Below, in pieces: positions 26,282-35,236 of a stretch of DNA of 64,000 nt. The DNA is from Hominimerdicola alba (lineage in GTDB: Bacteria; Bacillota; Clostridia; Oscillospirales; Ruminococcaceae), in contig NZ_FOAT01000006.1 of NCBI RefSeq assembly GCF_900109655.1, positions 124,001 to 188,000 of the forward strand. The letters are read 5' to 3'. The notes below the pieces were generated by a model that saw nothing but the letters and a program-made list of their open reading frames with translations, had not been told where the DNA came from and ran no database searches. The translations under genes were made by a program, and so were the position numbers. Every line of letters begins with the position of its first letter. Positions within the stretch are counted from its first letter, which is position 1.

Positions 26282-29200
26282 TTATTTTTTGAGTGATACA
26301 GTGACCTTTCTGCCGTCCTCGTACTCAACCTCGTAAGAGGTATCGCCCTCGGCAAAATCGCTGTTATCGGAAAGTGTCTCGCCGCAGATATAATCAACCC
26401 ATGATGCGGGAACATCGCCTGTGAGCTTCATGGAGATCCTGTCGGTGATAGCACAGCCCAGCTTACGGCGTGCGTCCTGAATGCTTCTTACGATATCTCT
26501 TGCGAAACCTTCATCGCGGAGCTCATCGGTGATGGTAAGGTCGAGGGAAACAACGATGCCCTTATCGGAAGCAACGTGCTGACCTGCCTTAGCCTGATAT
26601 GTCACGAGTATTACTTCAGCGTCGAATTCCTCGTCTGTACCGTTGATATTCAGCACTGCCTTTTCGCCAAGCTTGAACTTGCCGCTCTTGACAGCCTTGA
26701 TGATATCGGGTATCCTGTCGGGATATCTGTTTCTGATCTCGTTGAAGTTAGGAGCGTACTTGATCTCTGCAACGCTCTCGGCGCTTTCCAGTATCTTCAC
26801 GCACTTAACGTTGAGCTCTTCTGCGATGATATCCTTGAAGCTTTCAACAACGCTGTTGCCCTCGCTGTCGCTGAGTGCTACGCACAGCTCACTGAGGGGC
26901 TGACGGTTCTTTACGTTGTTCTTGCTTCTGATAGATCTTGCGAGGTAGATGACACTTCTAACCAGCTTAACTTCGTCAAGCAGCTTGTCATCACGGAAGC
27001 TCTCGGGTATCTCAGCCCAGTTCTCAAGATGTACGGAGTATCCGCCTGTCAGTGTCTTATACAGCTTTTCTGCGATGATAGGAGCAGCAGGTGCGAAGAG
27101 CTTGCACATATTAACAAGTACATAGTACAGTGTTTCGTAAGCGTTCTTCTTGTCAGCACTGAGGCCCTTCTCCCAGAAACGTCTTCTGGAACGTCTGATG
27201 AACCAGTTGGTCAGACCGTCTACCAGTTCAATAAGGTTCTCGACATACTTGTTAACGAAGTATGCGTCCATATTCTTTGATATAGCATCGGAAGCCTCCC
27301 ACAGCTTAGCCAGCATCCAGCGATCCAGCTGGTTGTCGGAAGTCGGAGGTGTCAGGCTCTCGGGCTTGAAATCATCTATGTTTGCATAGGAGATGTAGAA
27401 GTTGCAGGCATTCCACAGGGGGAAGATTATCTGCTGCAGTGCGTCGGAGATGCCGTTGTCATCAAACTGCAGATCGCCTATCAGCATAGCGTTTGTCTGA
27501 TAGAGGTACAGTCTGAATGCATCGGTACCGAACTTCTTCATCAGTTCCATGGGGTCGGTATAGTTTCTGGAGGACTTGGAAAGTTTCTTGCCGTCCTTAG
27601 CCAGGATAGTACCGTGTACTACGCAGTTGGAGAAGCAGGGCTTATCGAACAGAGCCACACTGAGTACGTGCAGGTAGTAGAACCAGCATCTGATCTGACC
27701 TGTATACTCAACTATGAAGTCAGATGGGAAGTGGCTGTCGAACCATTCCTTGTTCTCAAATGGATAGTGCTTCTGTGCGAAAGGAACAGAGCCGCTCTCG
27801 AACCAGCAGTCGAGAACTTCGGGTACTCTGACCATAGTGCCGTCGCAGTCGGGGCAATCGCACTTGAACTTGATCTTATCCATATACTGTCTGTGCAGGT
27901 TTGTGAGTCTTACGCCGCTCTTCTCTTCGATCTCATCGATAGAACCGAGAACGACTCTCTTGCCGCACTTATCGCACTCCCAGATCGGGATAGGAGTAGA
28001 CCAGTATCTGTTTCTGGAGATATTCCAGTCACGTGCATTTTCAAGCCACTTGCCGAATCTGCCGTGCTTTACTGTTTCGGGTACCCAGTTGATATTCTCG
28101 TTCTGAGCTATCAGCTTGTCCTTGATCTTTGTAACATCGAAGTACCAGGCATCCATAGCCTTGTATATCAGAGGTCTCTTACATCTCCAGCAGTGAGGAT
28201 AGTTATGCTCGATGGTACCGTCAGCAACAGCCTTGCCCTGCTCGTACAGGAAGCGGATAACTGTGGGGTTCATCTCGATAACGTTCTTTTCGCCGTCCTT
28301 CTCGTAGAAGTCGGTTACTTCCTCGGTGAATCTGCCCTTTGCGTCAACAGGGTTCACCAGCGGGATGCCGTTGTTCTTGCAGGTCCAGTAGTCGTCCTCA
28401 CCGAAAGCAGGAGCGGTATGTACTATACCCACACCTTCGTCAGCGCCTACATAGTCAGCGGTAACAACTCTGAATGCCTTATCTTTAAGATCAGCAAAGT
28501 AAGGGAACAGAGGCTCGTAAGTTCTGCCTACCAGTTCCTCGCCCTTTGCGGTCTTTACTATCTTGGGTTCCTTGCCGAAGATCTTGTCATATCTTGGAAG
28601 AACTGCGGAACAAGCGATGAATATCTCGTCGCCTACATCGCAGAAAGCATATTCAAGATCCTTGCCTACTGCCAGACACAGGTTGGAGGGCAGTGTCCAG
28701 GGAGTAGTTGTCCATGCCAGGAAGAATACGGGCTTGCCGTCGATAACTTCCTCGGTCTTGAACTTTGTGATTATCCATCTGTCCTGACGGGGTCTTGTGG
28801 AGTCGGACTCTCTTGTATCGGAGATAGAAAGAGAGGTCTCGCAGTGTGTGCAGTAGGGGGTAACTCTGTAATCACGGTAGATGAGTCCCTTGTCGTAGCA
28901 CTGCTTGAACGCCCACATAACGCTCTCCATGAAAGTGGGGTTCATGGTCTTGTATGCGCCGTCATAATCTACCCAGCGCGCCATCTGCTCAACGTATTCC
29001 TTCCATGCTTCGTTATTGCCGCTTACCAGCTCAAAGCACTTGTCGTTGAACTTGTCTATACCCAAAGTATTCTCGATGTAGTTCTTGTCATCGATACCGA
29101 GATCCTTCTCGACCTGGTTCTCGATAGGCAGACCATGGCAGTCCCAGCCCCATACTCTGGGGACCTTGTAGCCCTTCATTGTCCAGTAACGGGCTATCAT

Positions 29201-29404
29201 GTCCTTGATGAACGATACCAGTATAGTACCGTGGTGAGGCTTTCCGGTAGGGAACGGAGGTCCGTCATAGAAAACGACCTCGGGAGCTTCCTTGTTGACC
29301 GATTTTTCAAATACGCTTTCGTCTTTCCAGAATTTCAGGACATCTTCCTGAATTTCGGGAATGTTGGGCTTTCCTGCCAGTTCTTCGTACTTCAAATTAT
29401 TCAC
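26282..29404 (-). CDS. ileS: Isoleucine--tRNA ligase with unusual HHGT signature
   Basis: A class I synthetase of about 1040 residues that charges tRNA-Ile and edits valine. Its long C-terminus and the GWDCHGLPIENQVEKDLGI context place it with the eukaryote-like type 2 IleRS group, many of which tolerate mupirocin. The first signature reads PHHGTI instead of PHxGH, so the second histidine is replaced by threonine. The second signature is KLSKSSRNYTDP. No ATG is near the N-terminus: GTG 29404 (three bases after AAGG) and TTG 29395 (11 bases after it) are both imperfect; I give the longer one. Its promoter is at 29463-29491. Confidence 0.94.
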   Translation of the reverse strand: MNNLKYEELAGKPNIPEIQEDVLKFWKDESVFEKSVNKEAPEVVFYDGPPFPTGKPHHGTILVSFIKDMIARYWTMKGYKVPRVWGWDCHGLPIENQVEKDLGIDDKNYIENTLGIDKFNDKCFELVSGNNEAWKEYVEQMARWVDYDGAYKTMNPTFMESVMWAFKQCYDKGLIYRDYRVTPYCTHCETSLSISDTRESDSTRPRQDRWIITKFKTEEVIDGKPVFFLAWTTTPWTLPSNLCLAVGKDLEYAFCDVGDEIFIACSAVLPRYDKIFGKEPKIVKTAKGEELVGRTYEPLFPYFADLKDKAFRVVTADYVGADEGVGIVHTAPAFGEDDYWTCKNNGIPLVNPVDAKGRFTEEVTDFYEKDGEKNVIEMNPTVIRFLYEQGKAVADGTIEHNYPHCWRCKRPLIYKAMDAWYFDVTKIKDKLIAQNENINWVPETVKHGRFGKWLENARDWNISRNRYWSTPIPIWECDKCGKRVVLGSIDEIEEKSGVRLTNLHRQYMDKIKFKCDCPDCDGTMVRVPEVLDCWFESGSVPFAQKHYPFENKEWFDSHFPSDFIVEYTGQIRCWFYYLHVLSVALFDKPCFSNCVVHGTILAKDGKKLSKSSRNYTDPMELMKKFGTDAFRLYLYQTNAMLIGDLQFDDNGISDALQQIIFPLWNACNFYISYANIDDFKPESLTPPTSDNQLDRWMLAKLWEASDAISKNMDAYFVNKYVENLIELVDGLTNWFIRRSRRRFWEKGLSADKKNAYETLYYVLVNMCKLFAPAAPIIAEKLYKTLTGGYSVHLENWAEIPESFRDDKLLDEVKLVRSVIYLARSIRSKNNVKNRQPLSELCVALSDSEGNSVVESFKDIIAEELNVKCVKILESAESVAEIKYAPNFNEIRNRYPDRIPDIIKAVKSGKFKLGEKAVLNINGTDEEFDAEVILVTYQAKAGQHVASDKGIVVSLDLTITDELRDEGFARDIVRSIQDARRKLGCAITDRISMKLTGDVPASWVDYICGETLSDNSDFAEGDTSYEVEYEDGRKVTVSLKK

Positions 29405-29462
29405 ACACCTTTTCTTGGCGGGAGCTGTTCTATTTAACCCGCGCCTAAAATATACAAAATCA

Positions 29463-29491
29463 ATTATACCACTGTGTATTGCATATGTCAA
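29463..29491 (-). promoter_or_regulatory. Promoter of the ileS-valS operon
   Basis: Minus strand TTGACA (29486-29491), 17 bases, TATAAT (29463-29468). The leader is only about 50 bases, so there is no room for a T-box. The stretch 29492-29695 shows nothing recognisable. Confidence 0.85.
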
Positions 29492-29695
29492 GCATATTTT
29501 ATTAACAATTCAGGCAGTCACGTGCTTTTTTCTGAGGGGGGATCAGAGGCTTGTTTTGCTCCTATAGTTCGCTTTGTATTATTGCTCTGCACCTTAGCTT
29601 GTCTGTGGCCATGGTTTATTCACGCATGACGTTATTTTTCGCCATGAAAAAACTGACGTTCTGCATAGTAAGACGCTGATAGGTGTTGTTATATA

Positions 29696-29724
29696 TTGAC
29701 AAAACGAAATTTATACATTATAAT
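29696..29724 (+). promoter_or_regulatory. Promoter of the small orphan-gene cluster at 29.8-32.1 kb
   Basis: TTGACA (29696-29701), 17 bases, TATAAT (29719-29724). Confidence 0.8.
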
Positions 29725-29833
29725 ATAGCTATACTTTTTTTACAATTTTAATAACTTGAATAACAGCGTAATAATCTCGGCAGATAAGATAGTTACGCAG
29801 ATCAAAGATATAGAGCTTTTCACGGAGAAAACA

Positions 29834-30313
29834 ATGAGATCAAAGAAAAAAACGATAGTTATCGCGGTAGTTTTGATAATACTTGTGCTGGCGGTCGTCG
29901 GGGTGCTGACTATGCCCCGCTTTTACAGGGGTGACAGGATAAAATTGAAGATACGGGTCGAGGGTGTTGAAGCCAATGCCCTTGAAATAAGTATGGATAA
30001 CCGTGTTCACGGTAAAGAAGATCTTACCGTAAAGGCTAACGGTGATACTGTGGAAGTATCGGCAAAAGCAAAGGAGTACGGCGAATATTTCTTGAAGATA
30101 GATGGCGCAGATAAGCCTTTAGAGGTTCGCGTTATGAAGTTCGACTGGCACGAGAGGGTGGATGCGGATATCGACTTCACGATATCCGAAAACGGCGTAA
30201 GCTATTCAGCCGAATCTTCCGTGACCGTGGGCGAACTGCCTTTCAGGGAGCATAACAGCACTTCGGGCAGCGCCGAGATAAAAGACGGATATTATTCGGT
30301 ATATATAGCATGA
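29834..30313 (+). CDS. Membrane-anchored protein of unknown function
   Basis: A 159-residue protein that starts with a lysine-rich cytoplasmic stub (MRSKKK), one membrane helix at residues 7-27 and an extracytoplasmic domain of about 130 residues rich in beta strands. The repeated hydrophilic/hydrophobic alternation in KLKIRVEGVEANALEISM suggests an immunoglobulin-like sandwich. The ATG at 29834 is preferred (GGAG six bases upstream); a TTG at 29756 opens the frame but lacks a ribosome site. It is first of four small genes in a row. I do not recognise a family. Confidence 0.72.
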   Translation: MRSKKKTIVIAVVLIILVLAVVGVLTMPRFYRGDRIKLKIRVEGVEANALEISMDNRVHGKEDLTVKANGDTVEVSAKAKEYGEYFLKIDGADKPLEVRVMKFDWHERVDADIDFTISENGVSYSAESSVTVGELPFREHNSTSGSAEIKDGYYSVYIA

Positions 30314-30344
30314 TATATGACCCACAGCGTAGAGGAGGATCATC

Positions 30345-31097
30345 ATGGTTGAAGAAGAAATATATATGAAGATGGTAAAAAAACACCGCAAAAAAATTGC
30401 GGCGATCAAGGATTATGACGAGCTTTTTCAGACCCTCAGTACTGAAAATGCGGGCAGTATCACACTTACATCGGGGCGGATAGTTGCTTGTCCCCTTGAA
30501 AGCATAGGTGACGAAAGCAGGCATATAGAGTATTATTACAGAGCCCCTGCGGGTACACATCCCGTGGAACTGGCAAAGTCTTCCACAGGCAGGAACGCGG
30601 CTGTGAGGATAGTATTTTCCGAAGCCCCCGCTGTGCGTTACGAACTTGCACTCATCGGCACGGCTGAGGAACTTGACTGCATAAGCGATCTTGAAGCAGG
30701 TCGTATTCCCTTTTACGAATCCTGCACCGCATCGCCCATAATCGTTGCCGATCAGGGTCTTATGCCCGATCTGCTTGAGCATCTCAGCGAAAACTACGGC
30801 GGTAATGATTATTACGAAAAAGAGGGCAAAAAGCTTATGCTGGAAAACAGCACCTGCTCCGAAGAGCCTCTTTGCAGCGGTCTTATCGATTTTTATCTTG
30901 AAGCCGATGACGCGCATTTCCCAATATTTTTCAACGGCGAGGGCGGCGGACATCACCCGATATACTGGGGCTTTGACAAGGACGAAAACATCTGCTGTAT
31001 GATATTCGACTTCGATCTTAAAGAGCTTCGCACCGCTGAAGAAAAGCCCGCAAAGACAGGCAATTTCTTTAAGAAACTGCGCCGCGGGGACAGATAA
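30345..31097 (+). CDS. DUF4241-like protein
   Basis: A soluble protein of 250 residues. The segments LTSGRIVACPLESIG, APAGTHPVELAKS, AAVRIVFSEAPAVRYELAL and ASPIIVADQGLM follow the layout I associate with DUF4241 proteins. That family often occurs among immunity-type proteins of polymorphic toxin systems, though no toxin is present here. The C-terminal part (HHPIYWGFDKDENICCMIFDFD) is also in the family pattern. AGAGGAGG stands upstream of the ATG. The next gene begins two bases after its stop, so the pair is coupled. Confidence 0.7.
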   Translation: MVEEEIYMKMVKKHRKKIAAIKDYDELFQTLSTENAGSITLTSGRIVACPLESIGDESRHIEYYYRAPAGTHPVELAKSSTGRNAAVRIVFSEAPAVRYELALIGTAEELDCISDLEAGRIPFYESCTASPIIVADQGLMPDLLEHLSENYGGNDYYEKEGKKLMLENSTCSEEPLCSGLIDFYLEADDAHFPIFFNGEGGGHHPIYWGFDKDENICCMIFDFDLKELRTAEEKPAKTGNFFKKLRRGDR

Positions 31098-31098
31098 A

Positions 31099-31569
31099 AT
31101 GGCGATACACACTTTCAGAGAACTTCTCGAAAAAAGCGAGGGCGCAGAATACGTCATACACGTACAGTCCGAGGAGGAGCTTGAAGAGCTTGTAACAGCC
31201 CTGGAAGCTCTTGAATATGAATTCTGCCTGCCGTTTCTGGGAACGATACGCGAAAAGGCTGCGGAGTTTTCGTCAGAGGACGGCGCTGACGGCTGCTGGC
31301 GCATAAGCCGCGAAAGAGGTGTGGCTTATAATCCGTCGGTGGAGCACTGGCGATTTTTCTCAAACAACATCGTTGAGATGCGTGACGGCAGCATAGCCTA
31401 TAATGACGGCGATTACGATGACCGTGCAGCGGCAGTCGAAAAGGAAAAGCTTCGCTATGCTTTTTTTGAGGACGAAGACAAGGACAACGCCAGAAAGCTT
31501 TTCGGCTTTGAAAATGCCGCTGATGCGGATATCCAAAAGTGGCTGGATGAAAAGTTCCCCGAAAAATGA
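31099..31569 (+). CDS. Hypothetical protein, small acidic
   Basis: A 156-residue, strongly acidic, soluble protein without signal peptide or known motif. The N-terminal 60 residues (FRELLEKSEGAEYVIHVQSEEEL) suggest an alpha/beta fold, and the middle holds a Trp-rich stretch (GCWRISRERG...VEHWRFF). It lies between the DUF4241-like gene and another orphan, with spacings of one and 13 bases, so all are one transcript. I do not recognise the family. Confidence 0.7.
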   Translation: MAIHTFRELLEKSEGAEYVIHVQSEEELEELVTALEALEYEFCLPFLGTIREKAAEFSSEDGADGCWRISRERGVAYNPSVEHWRFFSNNIVEMRDGSIAYNDGDYDDRAAAVEKEKLRYAFFEDEDKDNARKLFGFENAADADIQKWLDEKFPEK

Positions 31570-31582
31570 GGATATAAGCTAT

Positions 31583-32125
31583 ATGAGATTTACCATACTC
31601 CCACCTGAGGGCATAGATGCCGACGGCAGGCGCATAAACATCGGCGCATCGGCGGAAGATATAACTGCTGTTCTTGGTCAGCCTGCTGATATCCTAAACG
31701 ATGACAGCGGGCTGACAAGGTATTATTATTTCGATAACGAACTGCGTTTCGACCTTGACAGCAACGGCAGGCTATCGTTTGTTGAATTCATAGGCGGCAC
31801 AGAGGGCAAACTAAAGCCCGAGATATACGGCATTAACGCTTTTGAAGCGGGTGCCGATGAACTTCTTTCGCTACTCACTGAAAATGACATCGGAGCCATC
31901 ACCGAAGATGGCGGATACAGCTATTATTTCCCGAATATCCGCATAGGCATGACCCGCCATGCGACCCCCGAAGCCATCGCAGAGATGAAAGCCGAGTATC
32001 AAGCTGATGGAGAAGAAGTATCCCCCGAGATACTCGCCTTTGAGCAAAAAAGAGCCGCTCACTGGGCGATGATTGGCATAGGACAGAGTGAGTATTACAG
32101 AAAAAAGCAACGGCATTATCGATGA
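31583..32125 (+). CDS. Hypothetical protein, immunity-like
   Basis: A 180-residue soluble protein. It opens with MRFTILPPEGIDADGRRINIGAS and a segment (EDITAVLGQPADILN, LTRYYYFDNELRFDLD) that resembles the small calculators of SMI1-like or Imm-type proteins, but no assignment is firm. The ATG at 31583 is chosen because the ORF upstream of it overlaps the previous gene in another frame. It is the last gene before glgP, 58 bases away, and may share its mRNA. Confidence 0.68.
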   Translation: MRFTILPPEGIDADGRRINIGASAEDITAVLGQPADILNDDSGLTRYYYFDNELRFDLDSNGRLSFVEFIGGTEGKLKPEIYGINAFEAGADELLSLLTENDIGAITEDGGYSYYFPNIRIGMTRHATPEAIAEMKAEYQADGEEVSPEILAFEQKRAAHWAMIGIGQSEYYRKKQRHYR

Positions 32126-32183
32126 TGCACCGACTGAATATATAATATGAAACGAAAATAATTACCGAAAGGGGTAGATAGAA

Positions 32184-34547
32184 ATGAACACAAATGATTT
32201 CAGGAGCGCTCTGGAAAGCGAACTTTCCCGCAGCTTCGGCACAACGGCTGAAAATGCCGCAGTATGGCAGCTGCACGACAGCATTTCCCGCGTGGTCATG
32301 GAGAATATCTCCGCACAGTGGAAACAGAGCACCGAACAGCATATGTCAGGCAGACGTGCTATGTACCTGTCAATGGAATTCCTGATGGGCAGAGCTGTGT
32401 ATAACAACCTGCTGTGTCTGGGGCTGACAGAAGTAGTTGACGAAGCGCTGAAAGCCCACGGCAGAAGCCTTGCCGAGCTTGAAGATATCGAAGATGCGGC
32501 GCTGGGCAACGGCGGTCTTGGCAGACTTGCAGCTTGTTTCCTCGATTCTGCTGCCGCTCATGACATACCTCTGGACGGCTACGGCATACGTTACAAGTAC
32601 GGACTTTTCAAGCAGTCTATCGTAGACGGTTTTCAGCATGAGGAAGCCGATAACTGGACAAAGTACGGCGACCCCTGGTCTGTAAGGCGCGAGGAAGATG
32701 CCGTTGAGATAACCTACGGCGACCAGAAGGTGCTGGCTGTGCCTTACGATATGCCCATCATCGGCTACGGCACCAAGAATATCGGTAATCTCCGCCTGTG
32801 GCAGGCAGAGAGCGCTGACGATTTCGATTTTGCCGCATTCGACAGCGGTGATTATGACGGCGCTGTAAAATTCCAGAACGATGCTGAGAATATCTCCAAG
32901 GTACTCTACCCCAACGATAATACCGACAAGGGCAAGGTGCTTCGCCTGAAGCAGGAGTACTTCTTCTCGGCGGCTTCCGTTACCGATGCCCTGCGCAGGC
33001 ACAAGGCGCGTTTCGGCACATTCGATAACCTTGCGGACTATGTGACTATACAGCTGAACGATACTCACCCCGTTATAGCCATTCCCGAGCTTATCCGCCA
33101 GCTTATAGCCGAGGGCTATACCTTTGACAAGGCTTTCGACATCGCCCACAAGGTATTCAACTATACAAACCACACCATCATGGCAGAAGCCCTTGAAAAG
33201 TGGGACAGCAAGACTGTGGAAAAAGTTCTGCCCGATGTTTATGCTGTTATCCTCCAGATAAACGAGCGATTCTATGCCGATATGTACGCCCGCGGAATGG
33301 ACAAGGCTCAGATACGCGAGATGGCACCTGTTGGTGACGGCAAGGTCAAGATGGCGTTCATGGCAATATTTGTAAGCTCCTACGTCAACGGCGTTGCGGC
33401 TATCCATACGGAGATACTGAAAAACGATGCCCTCAAAGAGTGGTACGAGATATACCCCGAGCGTTTCCAAAACAAGACCAACGGCATAACTCAGCGCCGC
33501 TGGCTGGCACTCTGCAACCCCGAGCTTTCCTCGCTGATAACCAAACTGCTTGGCAGTGCCGACTGGGTGAAAGACCTTGACCAGCTGAAAAAGCTGGAAA
33601 AATTCGCTGATGACGAGAATGTGCTGAAAGAGTTCATGGCAGTCAAGGAAGCTAAAAAACATCAGCTGGCAGAATTTGTAAAAGCCCATGACAGCAAGGA
33701 TATCGACCCGAACTGGATATTCGATATACAGATAAAGCGCCTCCACGAGTACAAAAGGCAGTTCCTCAACGCGCTGAGCATACTCTATATCTACTTCGGC
33801 ATCAAGGACGGCAGTATAAAGGATTTCACTCCTACTGTGTTCATCTTCGGTGCGAAGTCTGCCCCCGGATACCGCAGGGCTAAGGCGATAATCAAGCTGA
33901 TAAACGAGATAGGCGATTTCGTCAACGCCGACCCCGAGACCGCCGACAAGCTGAAAGTTGTATTTGTGCAGAACTACAATGTTTCCTACGCTGAAAAACT
34001 GGTCTGCGCGGCTGATGTTTCCGAGCAGATATCCACAGCAGGCACAGAAGCCAGCGGCACGGGCAACATGAAGCTGATGCTCAACGGCGCTGTAACTCTG
34101 GGAACCTACGACGGTGCAAATGTGGAGATAGTTGAAGAAGCGGGCGAGGAAAACAACTACATCTTCGGTGCAAGGGTAGAGGAACTTGCAGAGATAATGC
34201 CCGAGTACGATCCCCGCGAGATACTCTTCAAGGACGAAAAGATCAAGCGTGTTCTTGATAAGCTGATAGACGGCACATTCACCGACGGCGGCGTGCCTTC
34301 CGATCAGGAGGGTTCATTCCGTGAGCTTTACAAAGCCCTCACAGACGGCGCAAGCTGGCACGTTCCCGATCATTACTATGTTCTGGGCGACCTTACAAGC
34401 TACGTTGAAACAAAGCTGCGCCTTAATGCAGATTACAAGGACAGCCTTGCCTTTGCGAAAAAGTGCTGGCTGAACATCTGCAACGCAGGCAAATTCAGCT
34501 CCGACAGAACTATAAAGGATTACGCTGAGGAGATATGGAAGATATAA
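32184..34547 (+). CDS. glgP: Glycogen/alpha-glucan phosphorylase
   Basis: A 787-residue family GT35 enzyme that releases glucose 1-phosphate from alpha-1,4-glucans with pyridoxal phosphate as cofactor. Landmarks are the N-terminal RAMYLSMEFLMGR, NGGLGRLAACFLDS, and IQLNDTHPVIAIPEL. QIKRLHEYKRQ and the cofactor-binding EASGTGNMKLMLNG follow, with the lysine at about residue 630. The length is typical of bacterial enzymes. GAAAGGGG precedes the ATG at 13 bases. It is followed by a terminator. Storage glycogen is widespread in Ruminococcus, which fits. Confidence 0.97.
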   Translation: MNTNDFRSALESELSRSFGTTAENAAVWQLHDSISRVVMENISAQWKQSTEQHMSGRRAMYLSMEFLMGRAVYNNLLCLGLTEVVDEALKAHGRSLAELEDIEDAALGNGGLGRLAACFLDSAAAHDIPLDGYGIRYKYGLFKQSIVDGFQHEEADNWTKYGDPWSVRREEDAVEITYGDQKVLAVPYDMPIIGYGTKNIGNLRLWQAESADDFDFAAFDSGDYDGAVKFQNDAENISKVLYPNDNTDKGKVLRLKQEYFFSAASVTDALRRHKARFGTFDNLADYVTIQLNDTHPVIAIPELIRQLIAEGYTFDKAFDIAHKVFNYTNHTIMAEALEKWDSKTVEKVLPDVYAVILQINERFYADMYARGMDKAQIREMAPVGDGKVKMAFMAIFVSSYVNGVAAIHTEILKNDALKEWYEIYPERFQNKTNGITQRRWLALCNPELSSLITKLLGSADWVKDLDQLKKLEKFADDENVLKEFMAVKEAKKHQLAEFVKAHDSKDIDPNWIFDIQIKRLHEYKRQFLNALSILYIYFGIKDGSIKDFTPTVFIFGAKSAPGYRRAKAIIKLINEIGDFVNADPETADKLKVVFVQNYNVSYAEKLVCAADVSEQISTAGTEASGTGNMKLMLNGAVTLGTYDGANVEIVEEAGEENNYIFGARVEELAEIMPEYDPREILFKDEKIKRVLDKLIDGTFTDGGVPSDQEGSFRELYKALTDGASWHVPDHYYVLGDLTSYVETKLRLNADYKDSLAFAKKCWLNICNAGKFSSDRTIKDYAEEIWKI

Positions 34548-34591
34548 GATATACCGAAGCTCCGAAATCCCCTTGAATACTGCAAAAACAC

Positions 34592-34634
34592 AGCGCAGGA
34601 TACCCGCAACGAGCAGGTATTCTGCGCTTTTTAT
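34592..34634 (+). terminator. Terminator of glgP
   Basis: AGCGCAGGATAC and GTATTCTGCGCT pair with one mismatch and are followed by TTTTTAT. Confidence 0.82.
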
Positions 34635-34681
34635 GACGTATGTAAATTTTATGTAAAATTGTTCAAAAATATTACTGAAAA

Positions 34682-34696
34682 CGATTACTGTAATCG
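34682..34696. promoter_or_regulatory. Perfect 15-bp palindrome, operator-like
   Basis: CGATTACTGTAATCG is symmetrical around its central T and lies in the gap after glgP, 75 bases before a predicted promoter. No regulator is linked to it. Confidence 0.4.
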
Positions 34697-34770
34697 TATA
34701 CTTTGAAAAAAACGCCCGTTTTTGTACGAGATAGACAAAACACCGGAGATTTTATATTGCATAATGCCGA

Positions 34771-34905
34771 TTGAATATTGTCTTTGATTATGATAACATA
34801 TAGCGTAAAGAAGGATATAGCCGCTTATCGTTCAAAGGGTAAGGGCGGTACGCGGCGGACATGAGCGCAGTTCATAAAGGGTATTGACTGCGCTCTGTCT
34901 TTATA
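34771..34905 (+). ncRNA. Candidate small RNA with its own promoter and terminator
   Basis: TTGAAT (34771-34776), 17 bases and TAACAT (34794-34799) would start a transcript near 34806. About 57 bases later a nine-base-pair hairpin GAGCGCAGT/ACTGCGCTC (34863-34895) followed by TGTCTTTATATTTT would end it. No ORF with a ribosome site lies between. An inner pairing GCCGC/GCGGC (34830-34858) is also possible. I do not recognise an RNA family. Confidence 0.45.
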
Positions 34906-34959
34906 TTTTGGGATATATGGATATGGGTATAAAAGGAGAGATATGGGCAGGCGGCGGCG

Positions 34960-35165
34960 CTGATTATCTGCGCCGCTGTCAGTCATATCGTTAAATCAGC
35001 AAATGAGAGCATAGGCACCGCACACGATCAACTCCTCTCGATCTGACTATTTCCCGCCAAGCAAGACCGGCGGAAGCCCCATTAACGCGGTCAGCCCATG
35101 CTGACGATAGTTTTCGGGAAGACCTTTCCGAAGAAAGGTCGTTCCCTTGAACATCGGTATATAAA
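34960..35165 (-). ncRNA. Candidate structured RNA region
   Basis: Read on the minus strand, five stems follow each other: GGGAA..TTCCC enclosing ACCTTTC-TTCG-GAAAGGT (a C(UUCG)G tetraloop), an AACTAT/ATAGTC closing stem, GTCAGC/GCTGAC, CCGCC/GGCGG and AGCGGCGC/GCGCCGCC. The UUCG loop favours the minus strand. There is no ORF of note. It lies just past the terminator of the lipoprotein gene. No known riboswitch signature matches. Confidence 0.4.
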
Positions 35166-35171
35166 AACAAA

Positions 35172-35213
35172 ACGCGGGAAACGGCTGTACCGAAATACAG
35201 CTGTTTCCCGCAA
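35172..35213 (-). terminator. Terminator of the lipoprotein gene
   Basis: GCGGGAAACAGCTGTA pairs with TACAGCCGTTTCCCGC on the minus strand, followed by GTTTTGTTTTT. Confidence 0.87.
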
Positions 35214-35236
35214 TTATTTTCTTATGGATATTTTGT

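Noticed and set aside
26282-29404. T-box control of ileS-valS
   Set aside because: The leader between promoter and start is only about 50 bases and lacks the GGTGG box.
32370-33746. 458-codon minus-strand ORF opposite glgP
   Set aside because: Shadow of glycogen phosphorylase; composition and position give no independent support.
34942-34962. Mini-ORF MGRRRR after AAAGGAGAG, like an arginine leader peptide
   Set aside because: No plus-strand gene follows to be regulated, and the codons are part of a GC-rich hairpin; probably chance.
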